NCBI GenBank assembly: GCA_002104905.1
Contig: MCFE01000394.1
Span: 1-64,000, forward strand
Length of the DNA stretch: 64,000 nt
Direction: 5' to 3'
Source of the DNA: Basidiobolus meristosporus CBS 931.73
Lineage: Eukaryota; Basidiobolomycota; Basidiobolomycetes; Basidiobolales; Basidiobolaceae
Positions 19,821 to 32,127 of this stretch are shown one piece after another (position 1 is the stretch's first letter; every line of letters begins with the position of its first letter). The notes beneath the pieces were generated by a model. It saw only the letters and a list, made by a program, of their open reading frames with translations, was not told where the DNA came from and did no database searches. The position numbers and the translations under genes were made by a program.

Positions 19821-21360
19821 GTTCAATACCATCATTCAGCAAGTGTTTCTGCCATAATGCTTGTTTTCCAGGAATATGGTGGGAACCATGTGGCTTTATG
19901 CCATTGTTCATTCACAAGTTCCTCAATGATTTGGTTTTTGGCCAGTGCAGCAAGGTCTGGCCCCTCATCTGCTAGTTTTTGCAATAAATCCTTCCAATAT
20001 GCAAGTATGTTCTCTTGGGCACTGCTCTTGAAAAAGTGCTGCAACCTGTTGGTGTGCCTGTTAATCCACCAAAACTCCACTATAGGCATTGTGATGAGCT
20101 CCTGACTTTTTGACATTGTTGCTTTGCCTGTTTATGAAATCTCTACCTTGTGTACAATGGAAGATGCAAAGGCTGCACTGTATGAGTTGCCTTTCTCTGT
20201 AAACTTGTCTACCTCACTGGAGTGTAGCTCAACAGGCTGTGCTTCAAATTGTTGTGAAAGCAACTGTTGTTTTGTTGGCAATTTTTCTTAGCTATGATGG
20301 GAATCAGTCAGTTGTAGGCTTGCTGCTTCAAGTAGTATGAGCTATCAATTTCTTTCACACAGTCTTACCACTGGCTGTGGTTGATTCTTCTTCTTTCATT
20401 TATACCATGTCTTAGCAATACCTGGTGTTTGACTGCTGCCTCAAATGAGTGTTTTTTGTGATGTACTTCAATTTCTCCTTGATAAGTATTGTGCTGGTGC
20501 CAACATTTCTGCCTGCTTGTCCCTCAATAGCTCTCTTCCAGCTACCTTAAATTCATTTGCCACCAGTTTTTAGCTTAAAACCTTAGTTGTGAGAGGCTCT
20601 TGAGAGTACCACTGGTTTTATTCTAGCCAGGTCCTGCACTGCTCTTTTGGCTAAATGCCTCATGAGCAGAACTTTGTTGTTTCCTTGATAAATGCTGCAT
20701 TGATGTATCTGTTTCTGCCTGCTTGTCCCATACTGGCACTCTTCCAGCTTCATGATGCTTCTTCACTACTTGTTTAGAGTTTTTGACCCAGCTTGTGATT
20801 GGCTTTTAGCTGTGACCCCCTTATACTGTTGCCTATGATAGCTTTGGCTATTTTGCAATACTTCTTAACATTGCATTGCCAGTCCAAATCTTCTTGCTTG
20901 TTTGAATCCAGGGAAATGCTCATGGAGCTAATGATGCACATTCTGCTTGGCCTTGGGTTTCCAATGACTCCATAATATGCTAGCATTAAGGTGATGGTGT
21001 GTTAGGCTTCTCACAGCCCCTTGAGTATTAGCCCACTGCTCATCAATATACTTAATGGCTTCATAGTTTATCAATGTCTTGTGATTCTTAGGCTTCAGGA
21101 TATATATATGGCAGTCTCTCCCTGCCATGCTGTGAAGCGGTTTTTGGTGGGCTTTATCTTTGGGCAAAGTTATTGTGCTTCAAAGAATATATGGTCTTCC
21201 TCTGCTGTTGCATTGAAAAATGGAGCAAATCTGGACTGTGATACTGATCTACTAGAGTTTTATCTTTACAACAAGGATTCTGTGCTCTTGGACTGGGATG
21301 TTGATTGCTTCCTAATGAGAATAATTTGGTCCCCCAGATGGATCTGATCTGGATCAAATA
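19820..21360 (-). mobile_element. Repeat family E1, copy a (unclassified TE, decayed)
   Basis: E1 is a multicopy coding-like element. This copy reads on the minus strand through PKDKAHQKPLHSMAGRDC, EAIKYIDEQWANTQGAVRSL, and at the 3' end MPIVEFWWINRHTNRLQHFF with AQENILAYWKDLLQKLADEG. Many stops interrupt it. Related copies are at 22330-23170, 23190-23720, 27715-28400, 44440-46500 and 55647-57160. I could not assign it to a known transposon class. Confidence 0.55.
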
Positions 21361-21399
21361 TCAGGGTCCTGCAAAGAGTCTGTCACAATGCTGGCAGCT

Positions 21400-22340
21400 T
21401 GGAGTTATTGACACTCCATACAATCTCATGTTGGGACTGTGATGGCATTTTGCTGATTTTACTGCCAAGTAAAGTAAGATACCTAATAGTATTTGAGCAG
21501 TCTCCTGACAAGAATTGCATGGCATTCTAACAGTCTTAATTAACACCACACCTATTTGAGGGGACCTAGCCAGCCAATACATCTTGCCATTTATGACAAG
21601 AAACTTGAGAGTATTCTAAAGGCCTCTTGGCAACATCAGCTGACATCATTCCAGAAGTAGGGTAGCCTATAGCTAGTTTTGTTTAATGCTACCATACTAA
21701 TTTGCCAAATGATATTTCCTTTTTCAAACTCCTCTTGAGCTATTCATATTACCACTGTAGAATTGCCCCTCCTTATTTGTTTACCCACTACCACCTTGGG
21801 TACTCCACCTTTAATTCAAATAAAGAAAGCCAGAGCCTCCGACTAAAACCTCAATAAATGTGCACATCTGCCACAATTGAAACACTTTTATCACCCCAAC
21901 TTTACAGCTTTTTAGTGTTTTACTTGCAAAGCTGCCATATACCTTGTACTGCTGGTAACAAATACATCTTGAAAACACATGCTTGGTTGCAGCCACTTTT
22001 GCCATGAATGCTACCCAAACACTTGCTAAGAGCTTCCTGGTATTTAGCCAATATATTCCTTCTCCCTGCTGGATTCTAGACCACATTGTAGATGAGCACT
22101 GGATCTTGTTTGAGTGAATTTTGTATTGAATGGTACAGGAATTGGCTTGTACCTAGTAGAAGCCCAGCATACCTTGATGAAGTTTTCCTTATAGAAATCA
22201 GTTGCTTGTTGCATCCAGCGCAGCCTTTCAAACAGGTGCTTGGTTGCTACCACTTATGCCATGAATACTGCCTGAATATATGCAAAGAACTCTTGGTATT
22301 TAGTCAATATAATCCTTATCTGTGCTAAGTTCTAAATCCC
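21400..22340 (-). mobile_element. Repeat family R2, copy a (unclassified)
   Basis: This minus-strand coding-like block includes FYKENFIKVCWAST, SRCICYQQYKVYGSFASKTL and TVRMPCNSCQETAQILLGIL in broken frames. It is similar to 34340-35110 (same orientation) and to 57240-57660 and 58600-59410 (opposite orientation). It may be part of the same large element as E1, to which it is adjacent here. Class unknown. Confidence 0.45.
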
Positions 22341-23170
22341 CATCATAGGTGGGCTCTGGCTACACTCCAGTGAGGTAGATGAGTTTGCAGAGATAAACAA
22401 TTTGTCTACTACAGCCTCCATGTCCTCCATAGTTGACATAGTGGATATCCCACTGACAGACAAAGTAGTAATGTCAAGTACTCAGAAGGTTATCACAATG
22501 CATTTGGTGGAACTTGATCATTAATGTTGCAGCACTTCTTCAAGAGCAGTGCTGAAGAAAATGCATGTGAATATTGCAAGTATTTATTACAAAGACTGGC
22601 AGACAAGGTGCTAGACCTTGAAGTGCCAGCTGAAGACCAGGATGTGTGGGAACCAGTGAACAAACAGTGGAAGCTGTTGGGTTCCTGCAGGAGTCATGGA
22701 AACATAGTGTTACAGCAGAAATACTTAGTGAGTGGTGGATTTCAATGGTGTTACTTGTTGAGTGTGGGGTTGGGCTTAATGTTAGTGTAAGGTATAGGGA
22801 CTTGTATAGGTCAATACAATTGACTGTTGTGGTACTACTGCAGTTTCAACAGAAATAAATCAATTTGTGAGCATGAAATAATAACAATATTAGTTAAGTT
22901 AGGAAGTAAGGAGTGTGAAAAGAGGCAATAACCAATCAATGCACACAAATGTATGAGGTGATTGAGTGTCAAGGACTAAAACAGGGTGAACTGGCAGAGG
23001 ACCAATCAAGAGCCACTGATGTAAAGTTGTGATGAAAAATCTCAACTAAGTTTTTGTGAAATCTGAGGTGTAATTATTTTTCATTGGTCTTGGCATAGTA
23101 TTTGAAGAGGATCAACACCTCTTAGTCACCGGAGTTTAATTATGTGACAGCTTTTTGATGGGATCATCAC
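22330..23170 (+). mobile_element. Repeat family E1, copy b
   Basis: On the plus strand it carries HSSEVDEFAEINNLSTTASM, then MLQHFFKSSAEENACEYCKY and AEDQDVWEPVNKQW, parallel to copy f at 55.7-56.0 kb. The downstream part resembles 28020-28400. Confidence 0.5.
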
Positions 23171-23189
23171 AATCATCTGAACAGGGGCT

Positions 23190-23720
23190 CTACATGTACT
23201 ATCTTCCCATCCTGTCTCTGGACTATGTCCTGATTTCTACAAGCCATTGCATCTATTCTATTAGTCACTCCACCTAACTGCCTCACTATTGCTTTAGTAT
23301 GAGCTCACAACTTACTTACTAATATAGTTGGCAGTGATGTTATAATGGTCTATTATTGGTGTTCTGCAGGAGGTGTTGCACTTGGTACATTCTTATCTGG
23401 CAGAGCATCATGATCAGCTGACAGTTCCTCAGATATTCTCAATTGCATCCTTGACTGGCGGCTTGTGGAGTCCATATTTGTACCTGCAGTAGGCACATTG
23501 TCAACATGGTCTTTTTTGGATGTAGCCACTCTTGTTCCACAGAATATCACAGCAAGTCATTGTCCAATTGTTGTTCTGCTGCTGTTTGCCATGGGACTTG
23601 GTTTGCTTTGTTTTTTGGCAACATATATATGGAAGAGAGTCAAGCCAAAAAGGAAATAGTGCTACATATTCCTATGTATGTGGTGCCACAACTTTATTTA
23701 TAGTGCTTCCTATGGTATGT
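23190..23720 (-). mobile_element. Repeat family E1, copy c (N-terminal part)
   Basis: This stretch matches 45930-46400 and 56870-57160, covering the start of the E1 frame and the region before PKDKAHQKPLHS. It is inverted relative to copy b next to it, so the locus is rearranged. Confidence 0.45.
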
Positions 23721-23734
23721 TATCATTAAATGTT

Positions 23735-24386
23735 ACATTCATGTGATGCAATATCTTTGATACAAGACTGTCATCCCAAGTATTAACAAAAGGTGATACA
23801 ATAGCATCACATTGTTGAGTATTAAACTGTATGTCCCATGGACAAGACTACCTTGATTCAATTGTGTAAGGGAAGGAAAAAGAGACCATGTGGTTATTGT
23901 AACATTCCTCTCAGTCATGAAGGATGAAGTCAGCATAGGAAGTATTGTAAGGATGATGGTTAGTGCATTCCCACACAAGTTATACCTGAGCACTCATCAG
24001 TCACTACTGTACCAACAATTTCTTGTCAGCCACTTATACTTTCATAGTGACAACTAGCTGAAGTGGTTGACCATTGCACACTAAGTCAGGTGAACTTGTT
24101 AAGCCATTTGGTGCACTGCAGCCCTCTCAATATGGCCAACAGAGTGATAGCTCAGAAGAAAATGATTCATTAGTTGATTGTAAGCCTATCTCCCACTACA
24201 ACTGTGCCCTGTATAAGTCCAGCAAGATCCTATTATGCAATGGGTAATACCCATGGAAAAAATGCCAGCATTACTTTACAAAGTCAAGGAAGCCCAGCAA
24301 TCCATACACTGGCAAATTATGTGATTTTGCAGCTAGAAGAGTGGCAAGTAATCTGTAATGGGAACTTTATGGACTTACTGCTACAT
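23735..24386. other. CpG-poor region without recognised element
   Basis: No gene or element recognised. Confidence 0.35.
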
Positions 24387-24389
24387 ATT

Positions 24390-25123
24390 AGACTTGTTCC
24401 GTTGGATAGTGCCACATTGAGCCATGAGTGCCAAATGATGCCATTGTGTGCCAGAGAGATCAAGTGGGCCTATACTTGGCCACAGAGTGTGAAACATAGC
24501 TCTGCATCTTCATGTAAAGCAGTCCCTGTGTTTCACCCATTGCGCAGGAGAAAATCCATTTTTTGACCTTTTTTTGTGGATTAATGTAGCTCAGGATGTG
24601 TAACTGCACAGGAGAGCTGAAGATATGCATCTGGTACTCAACACCCATGGCACTTTGACTCTAGCTCCTGTAGCTTGTATCATGTCACAAAAATGAATGG
24701 CACTATCTTGGTCCACTGGTACTATCTGGCACAATAAGTGCTTTGTATAGATCTTACTTTAGGGCTAATATTTAAATATAGCGCCAGATAGTACCAGTGG
24801 ACCAAGAGAGTGCCATTCATTTTTGTGACATGATACAAGCTACAGGAGCTAGATTCAGAGTGCCATGGGTATTGAGTACCAGATGCATATCTTCAATCTG
24901 CTTGTGCTCTAACACATCCTGCACAACATTGATCCAAAAAAAAAGATCAAAAAATGGATTTTCTCCAACACAATGGGTGAAACACAGGGGCTGCTTTGCA
25001 TGAAGATGCAGAGCTATGTTTCACACTCTGTAGCCAGGTAGAGGCTCACTTGGCCTCTTTGGCACACTATGGCATCATTTGGCACTCATGGCTCAATGTG
25101 GCACTATCCAACGGAACAAGTCT
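24390..25123. mobile_element. 734-bp palindromic MITE, copy 1
   Basis: The element begins AGACTTGTTCCGTTGGATAG and ends with its reverse complement. Two arms of about 345 bp surround a ~45-bp AT-rich spacer. It is flanked by the 3-bp duplication ATT (24387-24389 and 25124-25126). The arms carry fragments of frames but no protein gene. Its termini resemble those of the Harbinger-like element at 29424-32860, which could mobilise it. Confidence 0.85.
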
Positions 25124-25126
25124 ATT

Positions 25127-26050
25127 GCCAAAACCATTTTGATATATTGGACAAACGAATGACCATCAAGCAGCTTGCAACATATCATCCAGAGACCATC
25201 CTGGTACAAGTATGCATGAACAGTTGAATGGCACTTCTGACCACCCTTGCAAGGTGTCCAGCTTGTCAGGAGTCCACCATCACAAGAAGAAAACATTGCT
25301 CACACTCCAGCAATTATCTAGTAATAACTGTCAAATAAGCTCATGCAGTCCAGTAAATAATCTGAAGTTATCAAGTACTGTAGTTAGTATGAATCAGGTG
25401 CAACCATCTCCAAAATACTTAGTAGCAAAGATTGCAATCAATGAGGAAGCAAGAGCAATTTGAAAATATACATGAACACGCATTCGCCTTGGCTCTTGAT
25501 GGATACTCTTGAGACAAGTACTCCACCAGCATATTATGTTGGCCTCTGATTCTCATCAACCTCAAGCTGCCCCTAATTCTACAATATAGGAGTAGTGGTT
25601 TGATGGTAGTATCACTGATTTTGAGGCTTTTATCACTGTCCAATTAGGGTAGCAACCTGTATCCTTTGCAGAATGAATTTCTATGCTAACCAACAGGATA
25701 CCAGTAAGTAGCTGTCATATTAAAATAAATATTCTTATCTGTATTAGAACACATCAGCCATCAGCACAATAGCTTGCTTTTCCCGGTACAATGAACAGTA
25801 TGGCTGCTGAATGTGTGTGATTCAGGGTATTCACTCCATAGCTCACACATGTTATTGTTATACAAACACTGATACTAAGAGCATCATCTTACCATGGATA
25901 GTAAATACAGAAGTCAGCATGCATTAGCAGCATGCTGGCAAAATATAAGCTATTGGCCTGAATAAGGAATTAATCATAATTGGAGATACTCCAGATAGGG
26001 AATACCTGTTTGTGCAAAAGTTTTTCACTAGGAGCAATGCATTTGCTGTT
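25127..26050. other. CpG-poor region without recognised element
   Basis: No gene or element recognised. Confidence 0.35.
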
Positions 26051-26052
26051 CA

Positions 26053-26515
26053 ATAATATCCCTATACAGATGACCAAATTGTAGATGGTGCATATCAAGC
26101 TAAATGAGGCCTTTGAGAAACTGGAAAAATTTTAAATAATTGGCAAGATATTACAGAGTATCCACCACTGTAAGTACTTCTCACAGGCTACACTCAACAT
26201 TTATACACATATGCAACAATACAAGTGCAAGGACTGAATGAACTGGATATGTATTTATTCAAGTGACCTTCTGAAGTCATTTCCTTTTGAGTAATAACCC
26301 TATACTAAAGACTAAGCTCTATATGCGGCACTTCTAGTTAAACAAACTGTTTGAGGTACCAGAGAAACTTGAAAGAATTGCTCAGATGTTGCAGAGTATC
26401 CAGTGCCCAAAGTACTTCTCAACAGCTCCAGTTAATATTTGTATGCATATTTGGCAGTGGAGAACATGGACTGGATGAGCTGGGTACAGATTTATTGATG
26501 TGGCCTTCTGATGCA
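26053..26515. repeat. Degenerate tandem duplication (~240-bp unit)
   Basis: Positions 26053-26280 and 26293-26515 share blocks in the same order, such as CAGAGTATCCA, AAGTACTTCTCA and the TTTATT near the end of each unit. The copies are well diverged. Confidence 0.45.
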
Positions 26516-26583
26516 ATATCAGCCTAGAGTACATTGGAAGCCTTGGCTGTCATATGCTGGTATGGTGGGAGTAATTACATAAT

Positions 26584-26794
26584 AGACTTGTTCCATTGTG
26601 CCATTGATCATAGTGCAAGAAAGTGCTCTATATTTTGTTATTAATTTGATATTTTAGGGTCATATGCATGTCAATTTTGATCCCAAATTGGCACTGTATG
26701 GCACCTTCTGGCACTCTGTGGCACAATCAGGCACCATCTGGCATGCTAGGGCACTATTGGGCACTATGATCAGCTGGAATGATGGAACAAGTCT
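26584..26794. mobile_element. 211-bp MITE, short variant
   Basis: It begins AGACTTGTTCCATTGTGCCA, ends GGAACAAGTCT, and is flanked by AAT on both sides (26581-26583 and 26795-26797). This is a short deletion derivative of the same terminal type as the 734-bp elements. Confidence 0.7.
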
Positions 26795-26799
26795 AATAG

Positions 26800-27714
26800 C
26801 TGCTCACCAATGCCAACTTATTGCATCTAGAGCTTTTATGCAAGGGTTCTGCAATAGGTTCTGAGTGGGAATACTTCAAGCATAAAGCTGAATACCTAAA
26901 CTTTTACTGCTACTGTATTCATTTTCTATTCCATGTTGCCTGGTGTGAGGAGAATATTGAGCCATACTCAACCTTTGGGAATTTTCTATGGAGCAGATGT
27001 ATGAGGAGATAGGAGCGCAAGTCAGGTTGCAAGTAAAGACATAGCCTATTGTCATCAAGATTATAACATCCAAGCCCATTACAAATATCATGAGCTGACA
27101 TTCAGAGAAAAACTAGAAGGATTTGTAGCTACCAGCTTAGATGTGCACCTGCAGACATCAATGCCTTAGCATTAAGAAGCTAAGCAGCCCCAATGCATGG
27201 ATAATCAGTTAAGGAATGCAAGGTTGGGTTAAATACAATAAGTAACTAATATTTACTTGGACAACTTATCCATAGTTTGCTTATCATACAGAACCAGTTG
27301 TAGCTCCTGTAATGCTGTTACAATGACAACAGATGTCTGCATTACAGCTGTCCAGACACTGTGCTATTTCTTCTCATTTACTGCACTTGCATGCATTGGC
27401 TGGTTAGGCCTGCTCAAACAAATATTGACAACATTGAGAGCTTTAAATGCCATGTAATGCCTGCAAAAGAGCTGTTAAAACACTTTCCAGTTTCTTACTC
27501 CACCTGACAGTAATTGAGCAAAATACTTTCACAATCACACAATACAATTGTGAATAGGGTCAATAGTTCCAAGCTGCTGGTATTATGGTTTTCTAGTGGT
27601 GGGGCTTTGTCAGCTTATCAGAATTGGATCCACTCAGTAGACCATGCTCCCTTCATAGGGGGGTATAGATTCCACTGCTGTACAAAGCAAAAATGCTAAG
27701 AAAGTTTTGTACTA
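26800..27714. other. CpG-poor region without recognised element
   Basis: No gene is supported; only short chance frames. Confidence 0.35.
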
Positions 27715-28400
27715 TCACAAAGCCCATAATGGAGTTTAGAGACCATAACAGGCACATCACAATGTCACAGCACTTCTCCAACAGTTGTACTTAAGAAAAC
27801 TCCCTTCAATATTACATGGACTCATTGCTAATACTAGCGCATGAGTTGCCAAACCTTGCATTGCTGGCTGAAGACAAGGACTTATACAAAATAGTGGAGA
27901 TACAACATCATAAAGTCATGGGACTCCAGTTAAATTCATGGGCAAATGATACTATGGCAGAGATACTTACCTAATAGTGGATTTGAATAAAGTTGCTGGT
28001 AGAATTTGAGGTATGGTTAGTTGCTGGTGCTGAGTACAGGGACTTTATAGATCACTTCAGTTAATAATTGATATACAACAAGTGATTCAACAGACAGAGG
28101 CTAAATTATGTGCATGAAGAGTAAGTGCACTGTTTATCAGGAAATAAGGAATGCAAAAGCAAGGCAATAGCCAGTCAACGTTTACATATTTAGATGATGA
28201 TCAAGTGTTTGGGACTGAAAAGTTAGAGAAATGGTAGAAACCAATTAAAAACAACCTTATGGCTGTTGTAATGAAAAATTTTGACAATGTTTTTTGCAAA
28301 ATCTCAGGTGCAGCTTTTCAACAATCATGAATAGTGTCCTAAAGACTGTAGTACCTCCTAGTCATGGGATTTGAACTGTGTAATGGCTATTGGATGGCAT
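27715..28400 (+). mobile_element. Repeat family E1, copy d
   Basis: It matches the 3' part of E1 from the segment corresponding to FWN-DRYTKKLQ through the downstream non-coding tail, parallel to 22500-23160. Frames are broken. Confidence 0.45.
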
Positions 28401-29420
28401 GATGACAATAATTTCTTAGAGCCTGCCCCAGCTATTCAAGTAGTGAAGCTTTGTCAGCAGTGAAGTCAGATGTTTCTCTGCACTAATAGAGTCATAGGTA
28501 GCACCAGGGTTGTACACTAGTGCATTCTTGGCATACAGCTCCATAATGTATATACAGATGACATCATGCAAATTAGTACATATACAAGCTTATACCAGTA
28601 TACAAACTTTCTAAGCATGCTATTGATGATGAATGTACTAAGCTTCTTGAAGTCTTATTAATGCAAAGTGCATGTGCTGCTGATTCCACTGAAATATTGC
28701 CAGCCAAAGCTGCCATTATCAAGGGTGGGGCAGATATATTAGTTATGTTGGTAAACAACTTACAACCACTGTTTGATGCTTTCCTTGATGTTTTGAGTTG
28801 CTTGGGAATGCCCAGAGTATGCAGGCTCAAAGGATAGATCAAAATTAAAAATATCCAGTATGAAACATAGACTGTAGAAGGTATAGTTACCGTGGGGATG
28901 CAATCAGCAACTGCAGAGTCATTGCTCCTGGAGCTGCAGATAGCAGACTCATCACATGTGTCATGAACATAAGATCTGGGTTATATTTTTTGTCAAGAGC
29001 TGCAGCAGCTTGGCAAAGGTCTCCATCATCATTGAGATTGCATAGTGAGTTGACCATATGAAAGGTGGCATGTGCTTGGCCTCAATGGATAGTAGTAATA
29101 AGAACTTTGCATGAGCTACAGTGTAAGTGCAGAGTTAACCTTATTTGATTGCTTTTATCTGCACTTAAAAGGGTGCTTGATTGAAAGTAGCATAGCACTC
29201 CTCTATTGAGGCTGAGTCAATGAAGCAGCTGTGTAACCAAACTCTAATTGAAAAATGGACTAAAGCCTCACTGTAGGAGTTCCTGGATACTGTTGAGTTA
29301 GAGCAAAGGTGAGATAACATATGTGTTATACACTACTATCATCAAGATATGAAGTGTGAGCATAAACCAACTGTATCTAATATACAAGGCTGAAGGATTT
29401 CATCAATATTGAGTGTAGAA
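28400..29420. other. CpG-poor region without recognised element
   Basis: An 89-codon minus-strand frame (28573-28842) has no recognisable domain. Nothing else is seen. Confidence 0.35.
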
Positions 29421-29594
29421 ACTAGACTTGCTCTGTTTGATGGTAACACATAGTGCCAGCCTGTTTATGGTGCCAGATTGATCTGGCACTATCTGCACTA
29501 TGGTAGAAACCATAGTGCCAGTGTTAGGATATAGTTGCTGGTAATTTTACTCAATCTTACTTTGTTGCTCAGAATAGTACTTTCCTTGCTTTAT

Positions 29595-30942
29595 TCACTC
29601 TTCATAATGCTCCAGACACATATCTCTCAGTGGATGTATTTGGAAATGAATATGCTGTGCACTGATAAGTATCTTAAAAGTTTTACTTATTCTGCTGTTT
29701 CCTCCTACATATGGCTTGCCTCTGCATTTACCTGCCAATGTGCTGAATGTCTTCAGATATCCATATGTATGCTCTACCCTTGCTCTGAAATGATTAAACA
29801 TCTCATTGTAGAGCTTCTGCTTCCGGCTAAGCACACCATTACATGGCTTCCTATAAGCTGTAAAGCATCCTAATCTCTGACAGTCCTCTTCTATATAAGC
29901 TAAGTCTGCCATCACATTTCCCCCCATACTGAATTCTGGTTGATTCTCTACCTAGAGTGCTTTGTCATGCCTAATTCCAGCAAATTACCCAGTAAACCAG
30001 ATAATGACACCCTCAGTATCAGACAGTTCTTGAAACTTCACACAGTGTGCCTTGTACTTGCCTGAATAAAAGTGCCATTGCCCTCTATAAGGTCTGTTGA
30101 TCCTGACTTGGAAGGTATCCAAAATATTCCTTACATGGAACCTACTGCTGAGCACTCTGGGATATGGAAGTCTATTGGTGCTTCTGAACCTGTTACTCCA
30201 AGCTTGCTCTAAATCATTCATACCCTTGGAAAGGAGAATCTTCATTGCTTTCAGCTAGGGATGAAAGCTTCTGCAACTAATGTTGCCATGGATAGTGGGA
30301 TGGAACCTTGCAATGGTTCTTGTAATAGCAGTGAAGCTTAACTGTTACAAGTCTTGGTATAAGAGTTGTAGAGGGATAGAGAGTTCAGCCAGTCTTGTAT
30401 TCATTAAAACATGAACTGATCTTTATTGAGGTTCCAGCAGCTCCTTATATACATTATGCCAGATCAATTGCTGACTTATTCTATTTCCTAATATAGGCTG
30501 TGGCTGATACTCATTTGATTGCATCATTATCACCCAATAAGATCCTACTTGATATATCTACTTCTGTCTGGTAAGGATCTGCTGATTCATTTGCTGAATA
30601 ATGCTACTGATTTGATGGATACTATTGATATACTGATAAGGTACACATATAACTAATTGATTTGACTAAAAACTGATCTAACTTAAACATTCAGGCAGTA
30701 GACCATTAATTAGCAAGGAATCTCCTTGAGTAGGATGCGGTAGATGGTCAACAGTATTTGGTATAGATCTCCTCTAGTGTGCTAAAAGAGAATCCAGTGC
30801 TAGTGATGGGATTGATGAAAAAGGACCATTTGGATGAGTAAGTCATTTTAAGATTAGTAAGTGATTGAACTGAGGTTACTATGGTCCCAATGCCAAGTCT
30901 CAACTCATCATCAGTACCACCTAGCCAAAACCCATCCACCAA
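29595..30942 (-). pseudogene. DDE_Tnp_4-type (PIF/Harbinger-like) transposase, interrupted
   Basis: The frame begins near 30942 (MVDGFWLGGTDDEL...LEEIYTKYC). It is cut by a solo LTR and resumes with HPTIHGN and MNDLEQAWSNRFRS. The catalytic triad of the DDE_Tnp_4 fold is visible: D in ILDTFQVRINRPY, D in GIRHDKA after a YSGKYKAHCVKFQ motif, and E in ARVEHTYGYLK. At least one stop lies between the second and third blocks (about 29985). Copy 2 at 61.8-62.67 kb shows the uninterrupted order. This enzyme would cut and paste the element and probably the MITEs that share its ends. This copy is dead. Confidence 0.8.
30343..30705 (-). mobile_element. Solo LTR of Ty3/gypsy family, inserted in transposase
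   Basis: The sequence runs from TGTTACAAG to GTAGACCA on the plus strand and matches the 55282-55644 LTR. Flanks TTAAC (30338-30342) and TTAAT (30706-30710) are a 5-bp target duplication with one C/T difference. Its removal rejoins the transposase frame seen at 61.9 kb. Confidence 0.8.
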
Positions 30943-32127
30943 CTTACAAGCATTGTCCAGACTGAAGAGGTCAATGTTGGATCTGTTTGCATTCTTGCTA
31001 AATAATTATAGTATGGCCCAAGTGTCTATGATGAGCCTTCATACAGATATTTGGGTTCTACTCATTAATCTAGCAGAACCAGATACCTCAGAGAGTCAAC
31101 AGAAATGGAACATCCTGAGTTGAAAGCTGTGGAATGAGTTCTACATCAAGTAGCCAGCATATGTATGTACAAAGATGTATAACCAGACAAGTACTGAAAT
31201 CAAGAATGAGCTGAGAGTGAGGGGATTTGATGATGAAGCCATGCAGGAACACTTTTGCGTGCAATTAGCTCAGTACAGGCCTGGTGCATCCATTTGTACT
31301 TTAACTTTGGGAACCAAAGAGATCTTGAATGAGTTTTTGCCTCAAATGACTGATGTGCTATATGATATATTGGTAGAGTTAAGTGGCTTCCAAGAGCAAT
31401 ATACACAAAGCTCATCCAGGCAACAGTTCCAAGTATCAGACACAGGGTAGGTGAGTACCTTGAGGAATCAGAAGGTGAGCTTCAACAGGAAGAATACAGA
31501 CTGCAAGCAACAGTGTCCAGATTGTGCCAGCACACCTTGCTGGATTCCTTACTATCCCTTGCAACTTCTGCGTGCTGGCACATGTCAGTCCACGCTATGC
31601 CAACACCCTTCACAAGAGTGCCCTGCATTGAGTCAATGCGTGTTGGGTCCATGTGTGCACTTCTGTGCAAAACCATCAGAACTTGCCAAACTGCTTATTT
31701 AGACACAAGTCCATTAGAGCAGGCCAAGTTGTGTCAACAGACAGCATCATATCAAACTCAGCCAAGGGCCATGCTGGCTCATCATGTTGTGCCTGCACAT
31801 GCCATTGAACCTGACCATCAGCAAGTTACTTCCGGGGAACTTACTGATGATGACCAGCACAAAGTGCCTCTACCACCAGAGCCAGTGGCAAGTAAAAGAA
31901 CACGTCATCATGTAGCACTGCAGGCCAGTTCAGTAACATCACCTGGAGCAATTAAGCATGGTCAAGCTGCAGCATTGCACTCATCAACTAAGAGGCAAAG
32001 TACTGACTACAAATATGCAAGTAGCCAAGAGGATAGTCAACAAGGAAGAAGTTTAGGTGTGCAAAGTGAATTACTACCAAATGCTTCAGTAGTAATCCCT
32101 GTGAGAAAAAAACCTAGGAGAAGTTGA
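30881..32127 (+). pseudogene. Accessory ORF of the Harbinger-like element
   Basis: Three conserved frame blocks lie in order: 30881-31123 (MVPMPSLNSSSVPP, SMLDLFAF, AQVSMMSLHTDIWVLLINLAE), 31175-31450 (TEIKNELRVRGFDDEAMQEH), and ~31400-32127 (IRHRVGEYLEESEGELQQEE, then SRLCQHTLLDSLLSLAT). The last ends in a basic VIPVRKKPRRS tail. The same blocks occur in copy 2 at 60645-61440, showing that these frames were selected. PIF/Harbinger elements usually encode a second, DNA-binding (Myb-like) protein, and this may be its counterpart, but I see no clear Myb motif. Stops and a frame change show decay or a missed intron. Confidence 0.55.

Noticed and set aside
24797-25003. Repeated ~65-codon frames such as MDQ(E/D)SAIHFCDMI at several places
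   Set aside because: They lie in the arms of the palindromic MITE in both orientations and differ in length between copies; non-coding repeats.
31451-31702. Cys-rich 83-codon frame in the Harbinger accessory region
   Set aside because: Copy 2 at 60.7-60.9 kb conserves the other frame (SRL..TLLD.L.SLAT), so this one is a shadow.
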